From positions 2,542,001 to 2,606,000 of the forward strand of contig NZ_CP138991.1 of NCBI RefSeq assembly GCF_044594925.1: a stretch of DNA of 64,000 bases, written 5' to 3'. Origin of the DNA: Maribacter sp044594925 (GTDB lineage Bacteria; Bacteroidota; Bacteroidia; Flavobacteriales; Flavobacteriaceae). Position 1 is the first letter of the stretch. Every line of letters starts with the position of its first letter. The notes under the pieces are model-generated. The model made no database searches. It was not told the DNA's origin and was given only the letters and a program-made list of their open reading frames with translations. A program made the position numbers and the translations under genes. Positions 52,788-62,083 of the stretch are shown piece after piece.

Positions 52788-53338
52788 TCCAACCACACCA
52801 CTTTATCTGAAATAGGCTTTCTTGTTCGTTCTGGCAGTTCGCCCTCATAATAGCCCATGTAGAAGAATCCAAAGCACTTTTCACCTTCCTCCATCGGTAG
52901 AAATTCGTCCATATATTGTATAAGTCCAGGGGAACTCCAATAGCAACCAATGCCTAGCTCCGTACAACAAAGCCACATATTCTGTACGGCCATGGCCGTA
53001 GCCGCAATCTCTTCCCACTCCGGTATACTTTCCAATGGGTCCCGCTGCATACAAATGGCAATAATAGCACCAGCTCTTTTGGGATTTTCAATGAGCTTTT
53101 TAGCCTTTATTTGCTTGGGTTTGGGGGTAATGTCAATATAGGTGTTCGACAAAAATTCTCCGAGCTCCGCTTTCTTTTCACCTTGTATTACTTTAAACCG
53201 CCAAGGCTCCGTTTTTTTGTGATTGGGCGCCCAATTTGCTGCTTCAAGAATTTTCTCTGTATCCGCTTTTGCAATTGGTTTCGCTATATACTGCGCAGGA
53301 AATACAGAACGTCTATTTTTTATTAAATCGAATATCAT
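52784..53338 (-). CDS. Nitroreductase-family FMN enzyme
   Basis: 184 residues of the small YdjA-type nitroreductase class: KNRRSVFPAQYIAKPI (FMN-phosphate Arg), AANWAPNHKKTEPWRF, MAVQNMWLCCTELGIGCYWSSPG, and a C-terminal GYYEGELPERTRKPISDKVVW. Probably a dimer with FMN; substrate unknown. It follows the LysR gene (10 bp) on the same strand, but need not belong to the hut system. Confidence 0.9.
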   Translation of the reverse strand: MIFDLIKNRRSVFPAQYIAKPIAKADTEKILEAANWAPNHKKTEPWRFKVIQGEKKAELGEFLSNTYIDITPKPKQIKAKKLIENPKRAGAIIAICMQRDPLESIPEWEEIAATAMAVQNMWLCCTELGIGCYWSSPGLIQYMDEFLPMEEGEKCFGFFYMGYYEGELPERTRKPISDKVVWLD

Positions 53339-53348
53339 ACCAAAGAAT

Positions 53349-54245
53349 TTATGATGAAGATCTACCTAAAAGTAAATCCATGCAATTTTTTAACACGGGA
53401 TTAGCGTTTTCCTTCCTCCAAATTACCGAAAGTAATGCACGTTGTTTAATCTCTTTCAACTCAATAAATTTTACCCGCATTTGAAAACCTGCTTGTAAGG
53501 CCGTGGGCACTATGGCAATACCTAATTTGTTTTCCACCAATTTAAATATGGTATGTGCATGCACAGACTTATGAGAAACCTTAGGAATAAAACCAGCATC
53601 GGAACAAATGCTCATAATGGTATCAAAATAATGAGGACTATATTCTTGACTAAAAAGGATAAAATTATCCTCGGAAAACTGTTGCATCCCCTTATAATCT
53701 CGCGTTAGCATAGGATAGCTCTCTGGCAATACCAAAGAAAACGTATCCTCAAAAATAGTTTGCATATGCAACGCGGCTGGCACTCTAGCTAATCGCACAA
53801 AACCTATATCTAGTTCATCCTTCAAAACAGCAGCTACCTGGTCCAAATTTGCACGTTCCTCTAAGGAAGTTTTTATTTTAGGATAGTTATCCCGCAACTG
53901 TAAAAGCAGATTAGGAATTACATTCTGCATAGCGGAACCCAGGAATCCAATACGGATTTCGCCCGTGTCTCCCTCACCTATTAATTGTAATTGCCGCTTG
54001 GTTTCCTTCAACTGCTTAAAAATACCCTCTGTTTGCGCTTTTAAGTAATGACCTGCAGGTGTAAGCGCCACTTTCTTTTTAGTCCTTACAAAAAGTTCCA
54101 CCTGTAATAAATCTTCCATTTGTTTTATCTGTCTACTTAAACCAGGTTGGGAGATAAATAGTTTTTCTGCTGCCTTTCTAAAATGCAATTCTTCCGCCAC
54201 TGCTAGGAAATACGTGAGATGGCGTAATTCTAATTGAGAACTCAT
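53349..54245 (-). CDS. LysR-family regulator, divergent from hutH
   Basis: The N-terminal helix-turn-helix (LRHLTYFLAVAEELHFRKAAEKLFISQPGLSRQIKQME) and the two-lobed effector domain (GEIRIGFLGSAMQNVIPNL) are complete; 298 residues. It is divergent from hutH with 78 bp between starts, so probably it controls hutHIUG in response to histidine or urocanate (inference). Close relative of the regulator at 22580-23467, suggesting a paralogous origin. The classical HutC/HutP regulators are not present. Confidence 0.88.
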   Translation of the reverse strand: MSSQLELRHLTYFLAVAEELHFRKAAEKLFISQPGLSRQIKQMEDLLQVELFVRTKKKVALTPAGHYLKAQTEGIFKQLKETKRQLQLIGEGDTGEIRIGFLGSAMQNVIPNLLLQLRDNYPKIKTSLEERANLDQVAAVLKDELDIGFVRLARVPAALHMQTIFEDTFSLVLPESYPMLTRDYKGMQQFSEDNFILFSQEYSPHYFDTIMSICSDAGFIPKVSHKSVHAHTIFKLVENKLGIAIVPTALQAGFQMRVKFIELKEIKQRALLSVIWRKENANPVLKNCMDLLLGRSSS

Positions 54246-54323
54246 AGTTATTGATTATTAACAACAATAGTATTGGTAATTATCAAACTTAATAAATAAT
54301 TTTATAGAACTAAAATAGGAGGC

Positions 54324-55904
54324 ATGGCTATTACACCGAAAACATTCAAATTAGGGAAAGATTGGCTTACCGCAGGCATTGCATTGCGTATAATCGAAGG
54401 AAGTACTGATTTAACCATTAGTCAGAAGACCAGGGATAAGGTGATAACCAGTTGGGGAATCGTACAAAATATTGTGGATAAAGGGCATCCTGTTTATGGC
54501 ATCAATACTGGTTTTGGCCCACTGTGTACCACTAGAATATCACAGTCAGAAACAAACATATTACAGACCAATATTCTTCAAAGCCATAGTGTTGGTGTAG
54601 GCAAACCAGTTTCTAAAGCTGTTGCAAAATTAATGTTGGTCTTAAAAGCCCATTCTTTGGCAAAAGGCTATTCTGGTATTGCCGAGGCTACCCTGAATAG
54701 GATACTATGGCATATAGAAAATGATGCTATTCCCGTAGTTCCATCCCAAGGTTCTGTTGGCGCTTCAGGTGATTTGGCACCGCTATCACATTTATTTCTT
54801 CCCCTTATCGGTTTAGGAAAAGTTCGCTACCAAAACAAAACGATAAGCGCAGAAGAATTATTTAGAATAGCAGGCCTCGAAGCCCTTGAACTTGGCCCAA
54901 AAGAAGGGTTGGCACTCATTAACGGAACCCAATTTATTGCTGCCCATGCGGTAAAGGTTGTATCGAAATTACATTCCGTTTTATCACAAGCAGATATTAT
55001 AGGAGCCATAATGATAGAAGGGCTCCAAGCTTCTGTAAAACCATTTTATAATGAATTACACGCTTTAAGACCCTATAAAGGAAATGTACATGTAGCCAAA
55101 CGTGTAAAAAGATTATTAAAAGGTTCCGAAATTATGGAAGACCATATTGACTGTGAGCGCGTACAAGACCCCTATTCCATTAGGTGCATTCCGCAAGTAC
55201 ATGGTGCCTCAAGAAATGCTTGGCTACACCTAAAGGAGTTATTGGAAGTAGAGTTGAATTCAGTAACCGATAATCCCGTCATTATTGATGAAGAACTGAC
55301 CATAAGCGGAGGTAATTTTCATGGTCAGCCTTTAGCGATGGCATTAGATTATGCCTGCCTAGCGGCTTCAGAAATAGGGAACATTTCCGATAGGCGTATC
55401 TATCTGGCATTGGAAGGTAATAGCCCAGGAGTACCCAAATTACTCATGGAAGATACTGGCATCAACTCTGGCTATATGATTTTACAATACACTACGGCTG
55501 CGCTTGCCAGTGAAAATAAAGGCTTGTGTTTTCCATCGAGTGCAGATAGCATACCAACCTCTTTAGGCCAAGAAGACCATGTGAGTATGGGTTCTATCGG
55601 AGGACGAAAAGCGCTACAGGTTATTGAAAATGTCCAGAAAATATTAGCTATTGAACTTTTAACAGCTGCACAAGCTTTTGAATTCAGGAAACCTATGAAA
55701 TCTGGTATTTTTCTGGATGAAATTCATAAAGAGATACGAAAAAAAGTAGCCTTCGCTGATAAGGATAGGGTATTCTCAGATGATATTGAAGCGGGAATTA
55801 AATTGATTAAAAAAGAAACAATTATTAAAGTAATTAACCGTGTCGGTGCAAAAGAAGGGATATCTTTAAAGACGAAGTACTCCAAGGAATTTGAAACCTA
55901 TTAA
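54324..55904 (+). CDS. hutH: Histidine ammonia-lyase
   Basis: First step of histidine breakdown, histidine to urocanate and ammonia. The MIO prosthetic-group triad A-S-G lies in GSVGASGDLAPLSH (~147-149). Other family motifs: YGINTGFGPL, NGTQFIAAHAV, EHIDC-type DHIDCERVQDPYSIRCIPQVHGA, and TDNPVI. 526 residues, slightly longer than the ~510 norm. First gene of hutHIUG. Confidence 0.96.
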   Translation: MAITPKTFKLGKDWLTAGIALRIIEGSTDLTISQKTRDKVITSWGIVQNIVDKGHPVYGINTGFGPLCTTRISQSETNILQTNILQSHSVGVGKPVSKAVAKLMLVLKAHSLAKGYSGIAEATLNRILWHIENDAIPVVPSQGSVGASGDLAPLSHLFLPLIGLGKVRYQNKTISAEELFRIAGLEALELGPKEGLALINGTQFIAAHAVKVVSKLHSVLSQADIIGAIMIEGLQASVKPFYNELHALRPYKGNVHVAKRVKRLLKGSEIMEDHIDCERVQDPYSIRCIPQVHGASRNAWLHLKELLEVELNSVTDNPVIIDEELTISGGNFHGQPLAMALDYACLAASEIGNISDRRIYLALEGNSPGVPKLLMEDTGINSGYMILQYTTAALASENKGLCFPSSADSIPTSLGQEDHVSMGSIGGRKALQVIENVQKILAIELLTAAQAFEFRKPMKSGIFLDEIHKEIRKKVAFADKDRVFSDDIEAGIKLIKKETIIKVINRVGAKEGISLKTKYSKEFETY

Positions 55905-55917
55905 ATAGTTTCCGTAA

Positions 55918-57168
55918 ATGAAAAGACTAATACTTATTGGCCCTATAAAGCAACTTGTTCCTATGACTGGTTTGCCCCTAAATGGTGCCCTATCCGACCA
56001 TCAACTCCTTATCATAGAAAATGCAGCCATTCTAATTGAAGGGATTCAAATAAAAGCAATAGGTAAATTCGAGACGCTAAAAACACAATATCCAAAGGTC
56101 GAACTCCAAGAATTAAAAGGAGACCACACCTGTTTCCCGGGTTTTATCGATTCCCATACACACCTATGTTTTGGAGGTTCCCGTGCCAATGATTATGCCA
56201 TGCGTAATGCGGGTAGAACCTATTTAGAAATTGCAAAAGCAGGCGGCGGTATTTGGGATACGGTAGTACAAACAAGAAAGGCCACCAAAGAAAATTTGGT
56301 TAAGAACACTAAAAAAAGAGCAAATAGACATTTAAAAAATGGTGTTACTACTATAGAAGTCAAAAGTGGTTATGGCTTATCTGTAGAAGAAGAGCTTAAA
56401 ATGCTACATGCCATAAAAGAGGCAGATGCAGCTCTTGCTACAGATTTAATAGCTACGTGCTTAGCAGCCCATATGACACCCAAAGATTTTGAAGGTAGTG
56501 CAGCGGCTTATTTAGAGGAAATAAGTACTGTTCTTTTTCCTATGCTAAAGGCTGAAAACTTATGCCACCGCATAGATGCTTTTATTGAAGAAAGTGCCTT
56601 TTCGGCATTACAAATTGCTCCCTATTTCAAAAAAGCGAAGGAAATGGGTTTTGATATCACGGTACATGCCGACCAATTTTCTACCGGCGGCAGTAAAGTG
56701 GCTATTGATTTTGGTGCGCTAAGCGCAGACCATTTAGAAGCTAGCACGGAAACGGAAATAGAACAATTAGCAAAAAGTAAAGTCATCGCCACAGCATTAC
56801 CCGGCGCATCCATTGGTCTAGGCTGCGCTTTTACACCCTGTAGAAAATTGTTGGATAAGGGTGCCGCACTAGCTATTGCAAGTGACCATAATCCGGGTTC
56901 TGCCCCAATGGGAGATTTGTTAACACAGGCTGCTATTCTCGGGGCCTTTGAAAAACTAACGAATGCAGAGGTTTTAGCCGGAATTACCTTTAGGGCGGCG
57001 GCCGCTCTAAAACTATCCGATAGAGGGAAATTAGAAGAAGGCTTCTTGGCCGATTTTAGTCTTTTTCATACCGGAAACTACCAAGAGATACTATACAACC
57101 AAGGCAACCTGAAACCCTGTATGGTTTGGAAAAAGGGAGCATTGGTTTTTGACAAGCATAAAGGCTAA
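55918..57168 (+). CDS. hutI: Imidazolonepropionase
   Basis: Opens the imidazolone ring, third step of the pathway. Amidohydrolase metal ligands: PGFIDSHTHLCFGGSR, HADQFSTGGSKVA and ASDHNPGSAP. Motif KSGYGLSVEEELKML is typical of HutI. 416 residues. The gene starts 13 bp after hutH and ends 34 bp before the hutU start, in the same operon. Confidence 0.95.
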   Translation: MKRLILIGPIKQLVPMTGLPLNGALSDHQLLIIENAAILIEGIQIKAIGKFETLKTQYPKVELQELKGDHTCFPGFIDSHTHLCFGGSRANDYAMRNAGRTYLEIAKAGGGIWDTVVQTRKATKENLVKNTKKRANRHLKNGVTTIEVKSGYGLSVEEELKMLHAIKEADAALATDLIATCLAAHMTPKDFEGSAAAYLEEISTVLFPMLKAENLCHRIDAFIEESAFSALQIAPYFKKAKEMGFDITVHADQFSTGGSKVAIDFGALSADHLEASTETEIEQLAKSKVIATALPGASIGLGCAFTPCRKLLDKGAALAIASDHNPGSAPMGDLLTQAAILGAFEKLTNAEVLAGITFRAAAALKLSDRGKLEEGFLADFSLFHTGNYQEILYNQGNLKPCMVWKKGALVFDKHKG

Positions 57169-57202
57169 ACCCTCACTTATATCCAAAAATTATAGCAGTT
57201 CA

Positions 57203-59257
57203 ATGAAACACGAAATGGATTTTAAAGAACAACTAGTACAAGGCATCCCCTTAGAACTTCCACCAAAGAAAGAACGTTCCTTGACCTTAAGTCACGCTCC
57301 TAGACGTAAGGAAATTTTATCCTTAGAAGAGAAGCAATTGGCCATTAGAAATGCCCTCCGCTATTTTCCAAAGGCTTGGCATGCAACTCTTGCCACGGAA
57401 TTTGCTGCAGAACTCAATAATTATGGCAGAATATATATGTACCGGTTTATGCCAGATTATGCTATTTATGCCCGTCCCATTCAAGATTATCCTGCTCAAA
57501 CTTCCCAAGCTGCGGCTTTAATGCTAATGATTCAGAACAATTTAGATATAGCAGTTGCGCAACATCCTGAAGAACTGATTACCTATGGCGGTAATGGAGC
57601 GGTGTTTCAAAACTGGGCCCAGTATCTCCTTACCATGAAGTATTTGGCAACGATGACGTCAGAGCAAACCCTACACCTATATTCTGGTCATCCTATGGGG
57701 CTTTTTCCATCATCAAAAGAAGCACCCCGTGTGGTTGTGACGAACGGCATGATGATTCCTAATTATTCCAAGCCAGACGACTGGGAAAAATACAATGCAC
57801 TTGGTGTTACGCAATACGGCCAAATGACGGCAGGTTCCTATATGTATATTGGTCCACAAGGAATTGTACACGGTACGGCAATAACGGTAATGAACGCGTT
57901 CAGGAAAGTTTTAAAACCAGGTGAGACTCCTGCGGGGAAAATATTTCTTACAGCAGGTCTTGGTGGTATGAGTGGCGCACAACCCAAAGCGGGAAATATT
58001 GCAGGATGTATTACCATATGTGCGGAAGTAAATGCAGTCGCAGCAACCAAAAGATATGACCAGGGTTGGGTAGATGAGTTAATTAACGATATTGATGTTT
58101 TAGTAGCTCGTACCCAAAAAGCTATTCAAGACAAGGAAGTGGTGTCACTCGCCTTTATTGGAAATGTAGTAACTATATGGGAACGGTTTGATAAAGAAGG
58201 CATATTTATTCACTTAGGCTCTGACCAGACTTCTCTGCATAATCCTTGGGCAGGTGGTTACTACCCAGTAGAATTATCTTTTGAGGAAGCAAACTTGTTA
58301 ATGAGTTCAAACCCTGAAGTATTTAAAACAAAAGTTCAGGATTCTTTGAGAAGGCAAATAAGTGCCATCAACAAACATACCCATAAAGGCACATACTTTT
58401 TCGATTACGGAAACGCCTTTTTATTAGAAGCTTCAAGAGCAGGCGCATTTGTTTATAAAGACCTAGAGGGTAACTTTTCAAACACTCCTACGGTCGCAGA
58501 GGCAGCCGAAAATTGGGCATACCCAAGTTATGTCCAAGATATTTTAGGCCCTATGTGCTTTGACTATGGTTTTGGACCATTTAGATGGGTCTGTGCTTCT
58601 GGAAAATCCAAAGACTTGCAAAAAACAGACGCCATAGCACTAAAAGTTATGCAGGATATCAGAAAAACTGCGCCAAAGGAAATTCAGCAACAAATGCAGG
58701 ATAATATAAAATGGATAGCAGAAGCGGAGCAAAACAAATTGGTTGTTGGTTCACAAGCACGCATATTATATGCGGATGCCGAGGGTAGGGCTAAAATTGC
58801 CGAAGCTTTTAATCAAGCCATAGCTACAGGAGAACTTTCAGCTCCTGTGATTTTGGGTAGGGACCACCATGATGTTAGTGGAACTGATTCTCCGTACAGG
58901 GAAACCAGTAACATCTACGACGGCAGTAAATTTACCGCGGATATGGCCATACATAATGTAATAGGCGACAGTTTTAGGGGTGCTACGTGGGTTTCCATTC
59001 ACAATGGTGGCGGTGTAGGATGGGGAGAAGTTATCAATGGTGGTTTTGGAATGGTACTAGACGGCTCCGAAGACGCTTCGCGCAAGCTAAAGAACATGTT
59101 ATTCTATGATGTTAACAACGGTATCTCTAGAAGAAGTTGGGCCAGAAACAAGGAGGCTATTTTCGCGATAGAGCGAGAAATGGAACGCACTCCTGAACTT
59201 ACCGTTACTTTACCTAACTTAGTAGAAGATGAGTTGTTGAACGAGTTATTTACTTGA
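57203..59257 (+). CDS. hutU: Urocanate hydratase (long form)
   Basis: Converts urocanate to imidazolonepropionate with tightly bound NAD+. Hallmarks: ITYGGNGAVFQNWAQYLLTMKYLATM, TAGSYMYIGPQGIVHGT, GGMSGAQPKAGNIAG and SGKSKDLQKTD. The start is taken at ATG 57203 (MKHEMDF); earlier residues overlap hutI and look non-conserved. 684 residues, similar to animal urocanases (~676) and longer than the ~550 of Pseudomonas/Bacillus HutU. It lies 5 bp before hutG. Confidence 0.94.
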   Translation: MKHEMDFKEQLVQGIPLELPPKKERSLTLSHAPRRKEILSLEEKQLAIRNALRYFPKAWHATLATEFAAELNNYGRIYMYRFMPDYAIYARPIQDYPAQTSQAAALMLMIQNNLDIAVAQHPEELITYGGNGAVFQNWAQYLLTMKYLATMTSEQTLHLYSGHPMGLFPSSKEAPRVVVTNGMMIPNYSKPDDWEKYNALGVTQYGQMTAGSYMYIGPQGIVHGTAITVMNAFRKVLKPGETPAGKIFLTAGLGGMSGAQPKAGNIAGCITICAEVNAVAATKRYDQGWVDELINDIDVLVARTQKAIQDKEVVSLAFIGNVVTIWERFDKEGIFIHLGSDQTSLHNPWAGGYYPVELSFEEANLLMSSNPEVFKTKVQDSLRRQISAINKHTHKGTYFFDYGNAFLLEASRAGAFVYKDLEGNFSNTPTVAEAAENWAYPSYVQDILGPMCFDYGFGPFRWVCASGKSKDLQKTDAIALKVMQDIRKTAPKEIQQQMQDNIKWIAEAEQNKLVVGSQARILYADAEGRAKIAEAFNQAIATGELSAPVILGRDHHDVSGTDSPYRETSNIYDGSKFTADMAIHNVIGDSFRGATWVSIHNGGGVGWGEVINGGFGMVLDGSEDASRKLKNMLFYDVNNGISRRSWARNKEAIFAIEREMERTPELTVTLPNLVEDELLNELFT

Positions 59258-59262
59258 AATGA

Positions 59263-60213
59263 ATGGCAGTTTATAAAATCACAGCATCGGATACGTATAG
59301 CGGTAGAACATCAGAGGCACAGCACTATCTGCATGAAAAAATAAACTGTACGGAACTTTCCGAACTTAGTAAGAATACAAGTAAAACCATAGCATTATTG
59401 GGATATGCCTGCGACGAGGGCGTAAAACGCAATCAAGGGCGAATAGGTGCTGAAAATGGCCCAAGTGCCATTCGCAAACAATTGGGAAAACTACCCAATC
59501 ATCTTAAAGCGGATACTACGCTCTTTGATGTGGGTACCGTACATGGGACCGATTTGGAAAAAACGCAGGAACTACTATCAGATAAAGTTAGTGAACTCAT
59601 GCAAAAGGGGGCATTCCCCATACTACTAGGTGGCGGTCACGACATTGCTTACGCTACGTTTAACGGAATTAAAGCGCACTTAGGAAATTCTAAAACCATC
59701 GGCATTATTAATTTTGATGCGCACTTTGATTTACGTTCAACCGAAAATGGTGCTAACTCCGGAACACCTTTCTATCAAATAGCCCAGAACTGTAAAAAAA
59801 CGGAAAGTCCATTCCATTACTTATGCCTTGGCATCCGAGAAGACGCTAACGACACCCAACTATTTAAAACTGCTAAAGACCTAGAGGTAAAGTATATTTT
59901 AAGGGATACCTTTAGAATTCAGTTTCATACGGAGATAAACGCATGGATCAATGCATTTATACAAAATGTAGATGTAGTTTATGTGACGATAGATCTCGAT
60001 GGATTCTCATCGGCCTATGCACCTGGAGTTAGTGCCCCTTCTCCTATGGGCTTCACACCAGATGTTGTACTAGAATCCTTAAAAACCATTTTAAGCTCGG
60101 GAAAATTATGTGCTTTGGATATCGCGGAATTAAATCCGGAATATGATATCGACGACCAAACTGCAAAATTAGCCGCATCCCTTATTCACTCCGTTATGCA
60201 TAAACTCCTTTAG
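59263..60213 (+). CDS. hutG: Formimidoylglutamase (arginase family)
   Basis: Last step of the four-step pathway: formiminoglutamate to glutamate and formamide. Manganese-cluster motifs of the ureohydrolase family: GGGHDIAYAT, NFDAHFDLR and TIDLDGFSSAYAPGVSAPSPMG. 316 residues. Downstream a short hairpin-rich region begins. Confidence 0.92.
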   Translation: MAVYKITASDTYSGRTSEAQHYLHEKINCTELSELSKNTSKTIALLGYACDEGVKRNQGRIGAENGPSAIRKQLGKLPNHLKADTTLFDVGTVHGTDLEKTQELLSDKVSELMQKGAFPILLGGGHDIAYATFNGIKAHLGNSKTIGIINFDAHFDLRSTENGANSGTPFYQIAQNCKKTESPFHYLCLGIREDANDTQLFKTAKDLEVKYILRDTFRIQFHTEINAWINAFIQNVDVVYVTIDLDGFSSAYAPGVSAPSPMGFTPDVVLESLKTILSSGKLCALDIAELNPEYDIDDQTAKLAASLIHSVMHKLL

Positions 60214-60241
60214 AAATTCTGCAAAGCGAATAACTTCAAAC

Positions 60242-60271
60242 AAAAAAAGCCTCCCTTTATGGAAAGCCTTT
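60242..60271 (-). terminator. Minus-strand terminator downstream of the candidate ncRNA
   Basis: On the minus strand AAAGGCTTTCC-ATAAA-GGGAGGCTTTT folds into an 11-bp stem (with G:T pairs), ending in a run of seven T. There is no minus-strand gene between here and the start of 60582, so it must end a non-coding transcript. Confidence 0.7.
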
Positions 60272-60530
60272 CATTGGTTAAAATCGACCTCTAGTCGATT
60301 AACACGAGTCGCTTCAAACCTAGTTTGAAGCACAACACAACAGCCCAAAGATACTAAAGCTTTTCCATTATCTAAAAACACCTCTTTTATTTTCTTAATA
60401 GATGAACAACATCTATTTCTCCTTAAAGTGGAAAAGCGACGCTAGTCCACTTACGATTAAAAGTCCTTATTGCCGATTACCAACCGTTTCCCTTACGCTT
60501 ATCGATAAAGTGTACCTATCATCGTGATGC
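60242..60530 (-). ncRNA. Candidate structured non-coding RNA, downstream of hutG
   Basis: Inferred from four strong hairpins (three with perfect 7-8 bp stems and 5-nt loops) preceding a minus-strand terminator with a 7-T tail. No protein is encoded. The sequence does not match what I recall of RNase P RNA, tmRNA, SRP RNA or 6S RNA. The 5' end is a guess; a TTTG/TTGGTTTG promoter-like pair exists just before 60560 on the minus strand but is weak evidence. Confidence 0.4.
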
Positions 60531-60581
60531 CTTTTATAACGTGTAAATGAGGTGTAATTTGGTAATCCCAAATTCAAACCA

Positions 60582-61793
60582 ATGACCTACCTACATTTCA
60601 ATCCAAAGTTATATTTTCTCTTTATTCTAGTTGCTTTTATTACCTCTTGTCAAAAAGACGAACTTCTTTACAGCGATGATATTGATGTAGTTCTTGACCA
60701 AACTATTACTGAAGCTTCTAAAAATGAGTCCGATGAAATTCCTACGAACTTGGACCCTTACATCAATTGGGTTTATCATATGCAAGGCACATCTGGATTA
60801 TTAGAAAGCGCGGAGAACTCAAATTTTGTATCACTTTACGATAATGCGCTCGCGGCAATTCTTTTTATACAACAAGATAATCCAGAAAGAGCGGAAAAAA
60901 TATTTGATTTTTACAATGCCCGAAAAGAAACGGAACTCTCATCAAATGGTGGTTTTTATCAGTCTAGGAATACCGCTGGAGAAGAAGGAGAAAGAATATG
61001 GATGGGAGATCATGCTTGGCTTCTAATTGCCTTAAATCATTATAAAGCCACCTACAAATCTAATAAGTACCAATCCTTAGGTACCGCATTAGATCATTGG
61101 CTCCGTTCTATGCAAAATGAAGACGGCAGTATTATGGGAGGTGTAAACGGTGACGGTAGTTTAATTCCTAAAGTAACCGAAGGCATTCTTATGGCATTTA
61201 ATGCTGTTGAAGGTTATGACGATTTTCATAAGGGTATTTTAAGATTTTTAAAAAAGAATAGGTGGGATAGCAATCTTGGTGTATTGATTTCTTGGCCAGA
61301 GAATCCAAAATATAATTATGCCATGGATTTACACCCTTTAGGTAATGGTATTATAACAGATATGCCAGATGATGTGCTTTTCCAAGCCAACAAATACCTA
61401 AACAATCAAACCCTTACGGTAACGGGCGAAGAAATTACAGGTTATTGCTTTGATGAAGATAAGGATGTTATCTGGTTAGAAGGTACAGCTCAAATGGCCG
61501 TAGCTTTTAATGGAATAGGAAGATTTGACAAATCCCAAGAACTTATAGCAACCTTAGAAAAAACGCTTCTCAACAGCACTATCATTGAAAATGCCCAAGG
61601 AATACCTTATGCGTCTAATCAGGGAACATCCTATGGAACGGGCTTATTATGGGATCATGCGGATATTGCCCCAGCCTTGTCTTCTACCATTTGGTACGCA
61701 TTTGCCAAATTAAGGTTTAATCCCTTGCATTTAGGGAGGAAAAATAACATTCCTAATGAGGATAAATTCTGGATACCAAGCATAAGCATATAA
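60582..61793 (+). CDS. Lipoprotein with an (alpha/alpha)6-barrel-like domain
   Basis: 403 residues with a lipobox (VAFITSC, Cys23). The remainder resembles alpha-toroid glycosidase or epimerase-like proteins: WVYHMQGTSGLLESAENSNFVSLYDNALAAILFIQ, GDHAWLLIALNHY, WLEGTAQMAVAFNGIG. Acidic residues (WMGDHAW, WLEGT) could be catalytic. Family not identified with confidence; it could be a polysaccharide-degrading surface lipoprotein. Promoter likely in the 368-bp hairpin region upstream. Confidence 0.65.
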   Translation: MTYLHFNPKLYFLFILVAFITSCQKDELLYSDDIDVVLDQTITEASKNESDEIPTNLDPYINWVYHMQGTSGLLESAENSNFVSLYDNALAAILFIQQDNPERAEKIFDFYNARKETELSSNGGFYQSRNTAGEEGERIWMGDHAWLLIALNHYKATYKSNKYQSLGTALDHWLRSMQNEDGSIMGGVNGDGSLIPKVTEGILMAFNAVEGYDDFHKGILRFLKKNRWDSNLGVLISWPENPKYNYAMDLHPLGNGIITDMPDDVLFQANKYLNNQTLTVTGEEITGYCFDEDKDVIWLEGTAQMAVAFNGIGRFDKSQELIATLEKTLLNSTIIENAQGIPYASNQGTSYGTGLLWDHADIAPALSSTIWYAFAKLRFNPLHLGRKNNIPNEDKFWIPSISI

Positions 61794-61855
61794 TTCATAT
61801 TTTAAAATTCCTTTAACGGATTAGGTAATCTGTTTGAGGTAATTTTAAATAAAAA

Positions 61856-62083
61856 ATGAAAACTACAGTTTCCTTTTGGATTGCACTTACGAGTTTTTTA
61901 TTGGTAACCTTGGTAATTATGGTTACTATGAACTTACCTTTTAATTGGATTTTTTATCTAACTGTCCTAGGCCAAGGTCTTATTATAGTTATGGTTTATA
62001 AAGTTCTGACGGATAATTATAAAACAGTAAAAACTTTCGATGATTTTTATGAGGATCACCCTATTGGCAAACGTTCCAATTAA
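61856..62083 (+). CDS. Small two-helix membrane protein
   Basis: 75 residues. Two hydrophobic segments (FWIALTSFLLVTLVIMVTMNL and IFYLTVLGQGLIIVMVYKVL) separated by a short turn, then a charged tail. No family recognised. The stop codon overlaps the stop of the convergent Usp gene by 4 bp, as in a real gene pair. Confidence 0.7.
   Translation: MKTTVSFWIALTSFLLVTLVIMVTMNLPFNWIFYLTVLGQGLIIVMVYKVLTDNYKTVKTFDDFYEDHPIGKRSN

Larger units (their letters stand above)
60214..60581. other. Gene-free stretch rich in perfect hairpins
   Basis: 368 bases without a credible ORF. Hairpins, all with a 5-nt loop: AATCGAC-CTCTA-GTCGATT (60282-60300), GCTTCAAA-CCTAG-TTTGAAGC (60311-60331), AATAGATG-AACAA-CATCTATT (60397-60417). 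A further AAGTGGA/TCCACTT pair spans 60426-60452. See the ncRNA and terminator entries. Confidence 0.8.

Noticed and set aside
60242..60530. RNase P RNA, tmRNA or SRP RNA
   Set aside because: None of the sequence signatures I know for these (for example GAGGAAAGUCC, tRNA-like end with T-arm, GGAAGCA loop) is visible.
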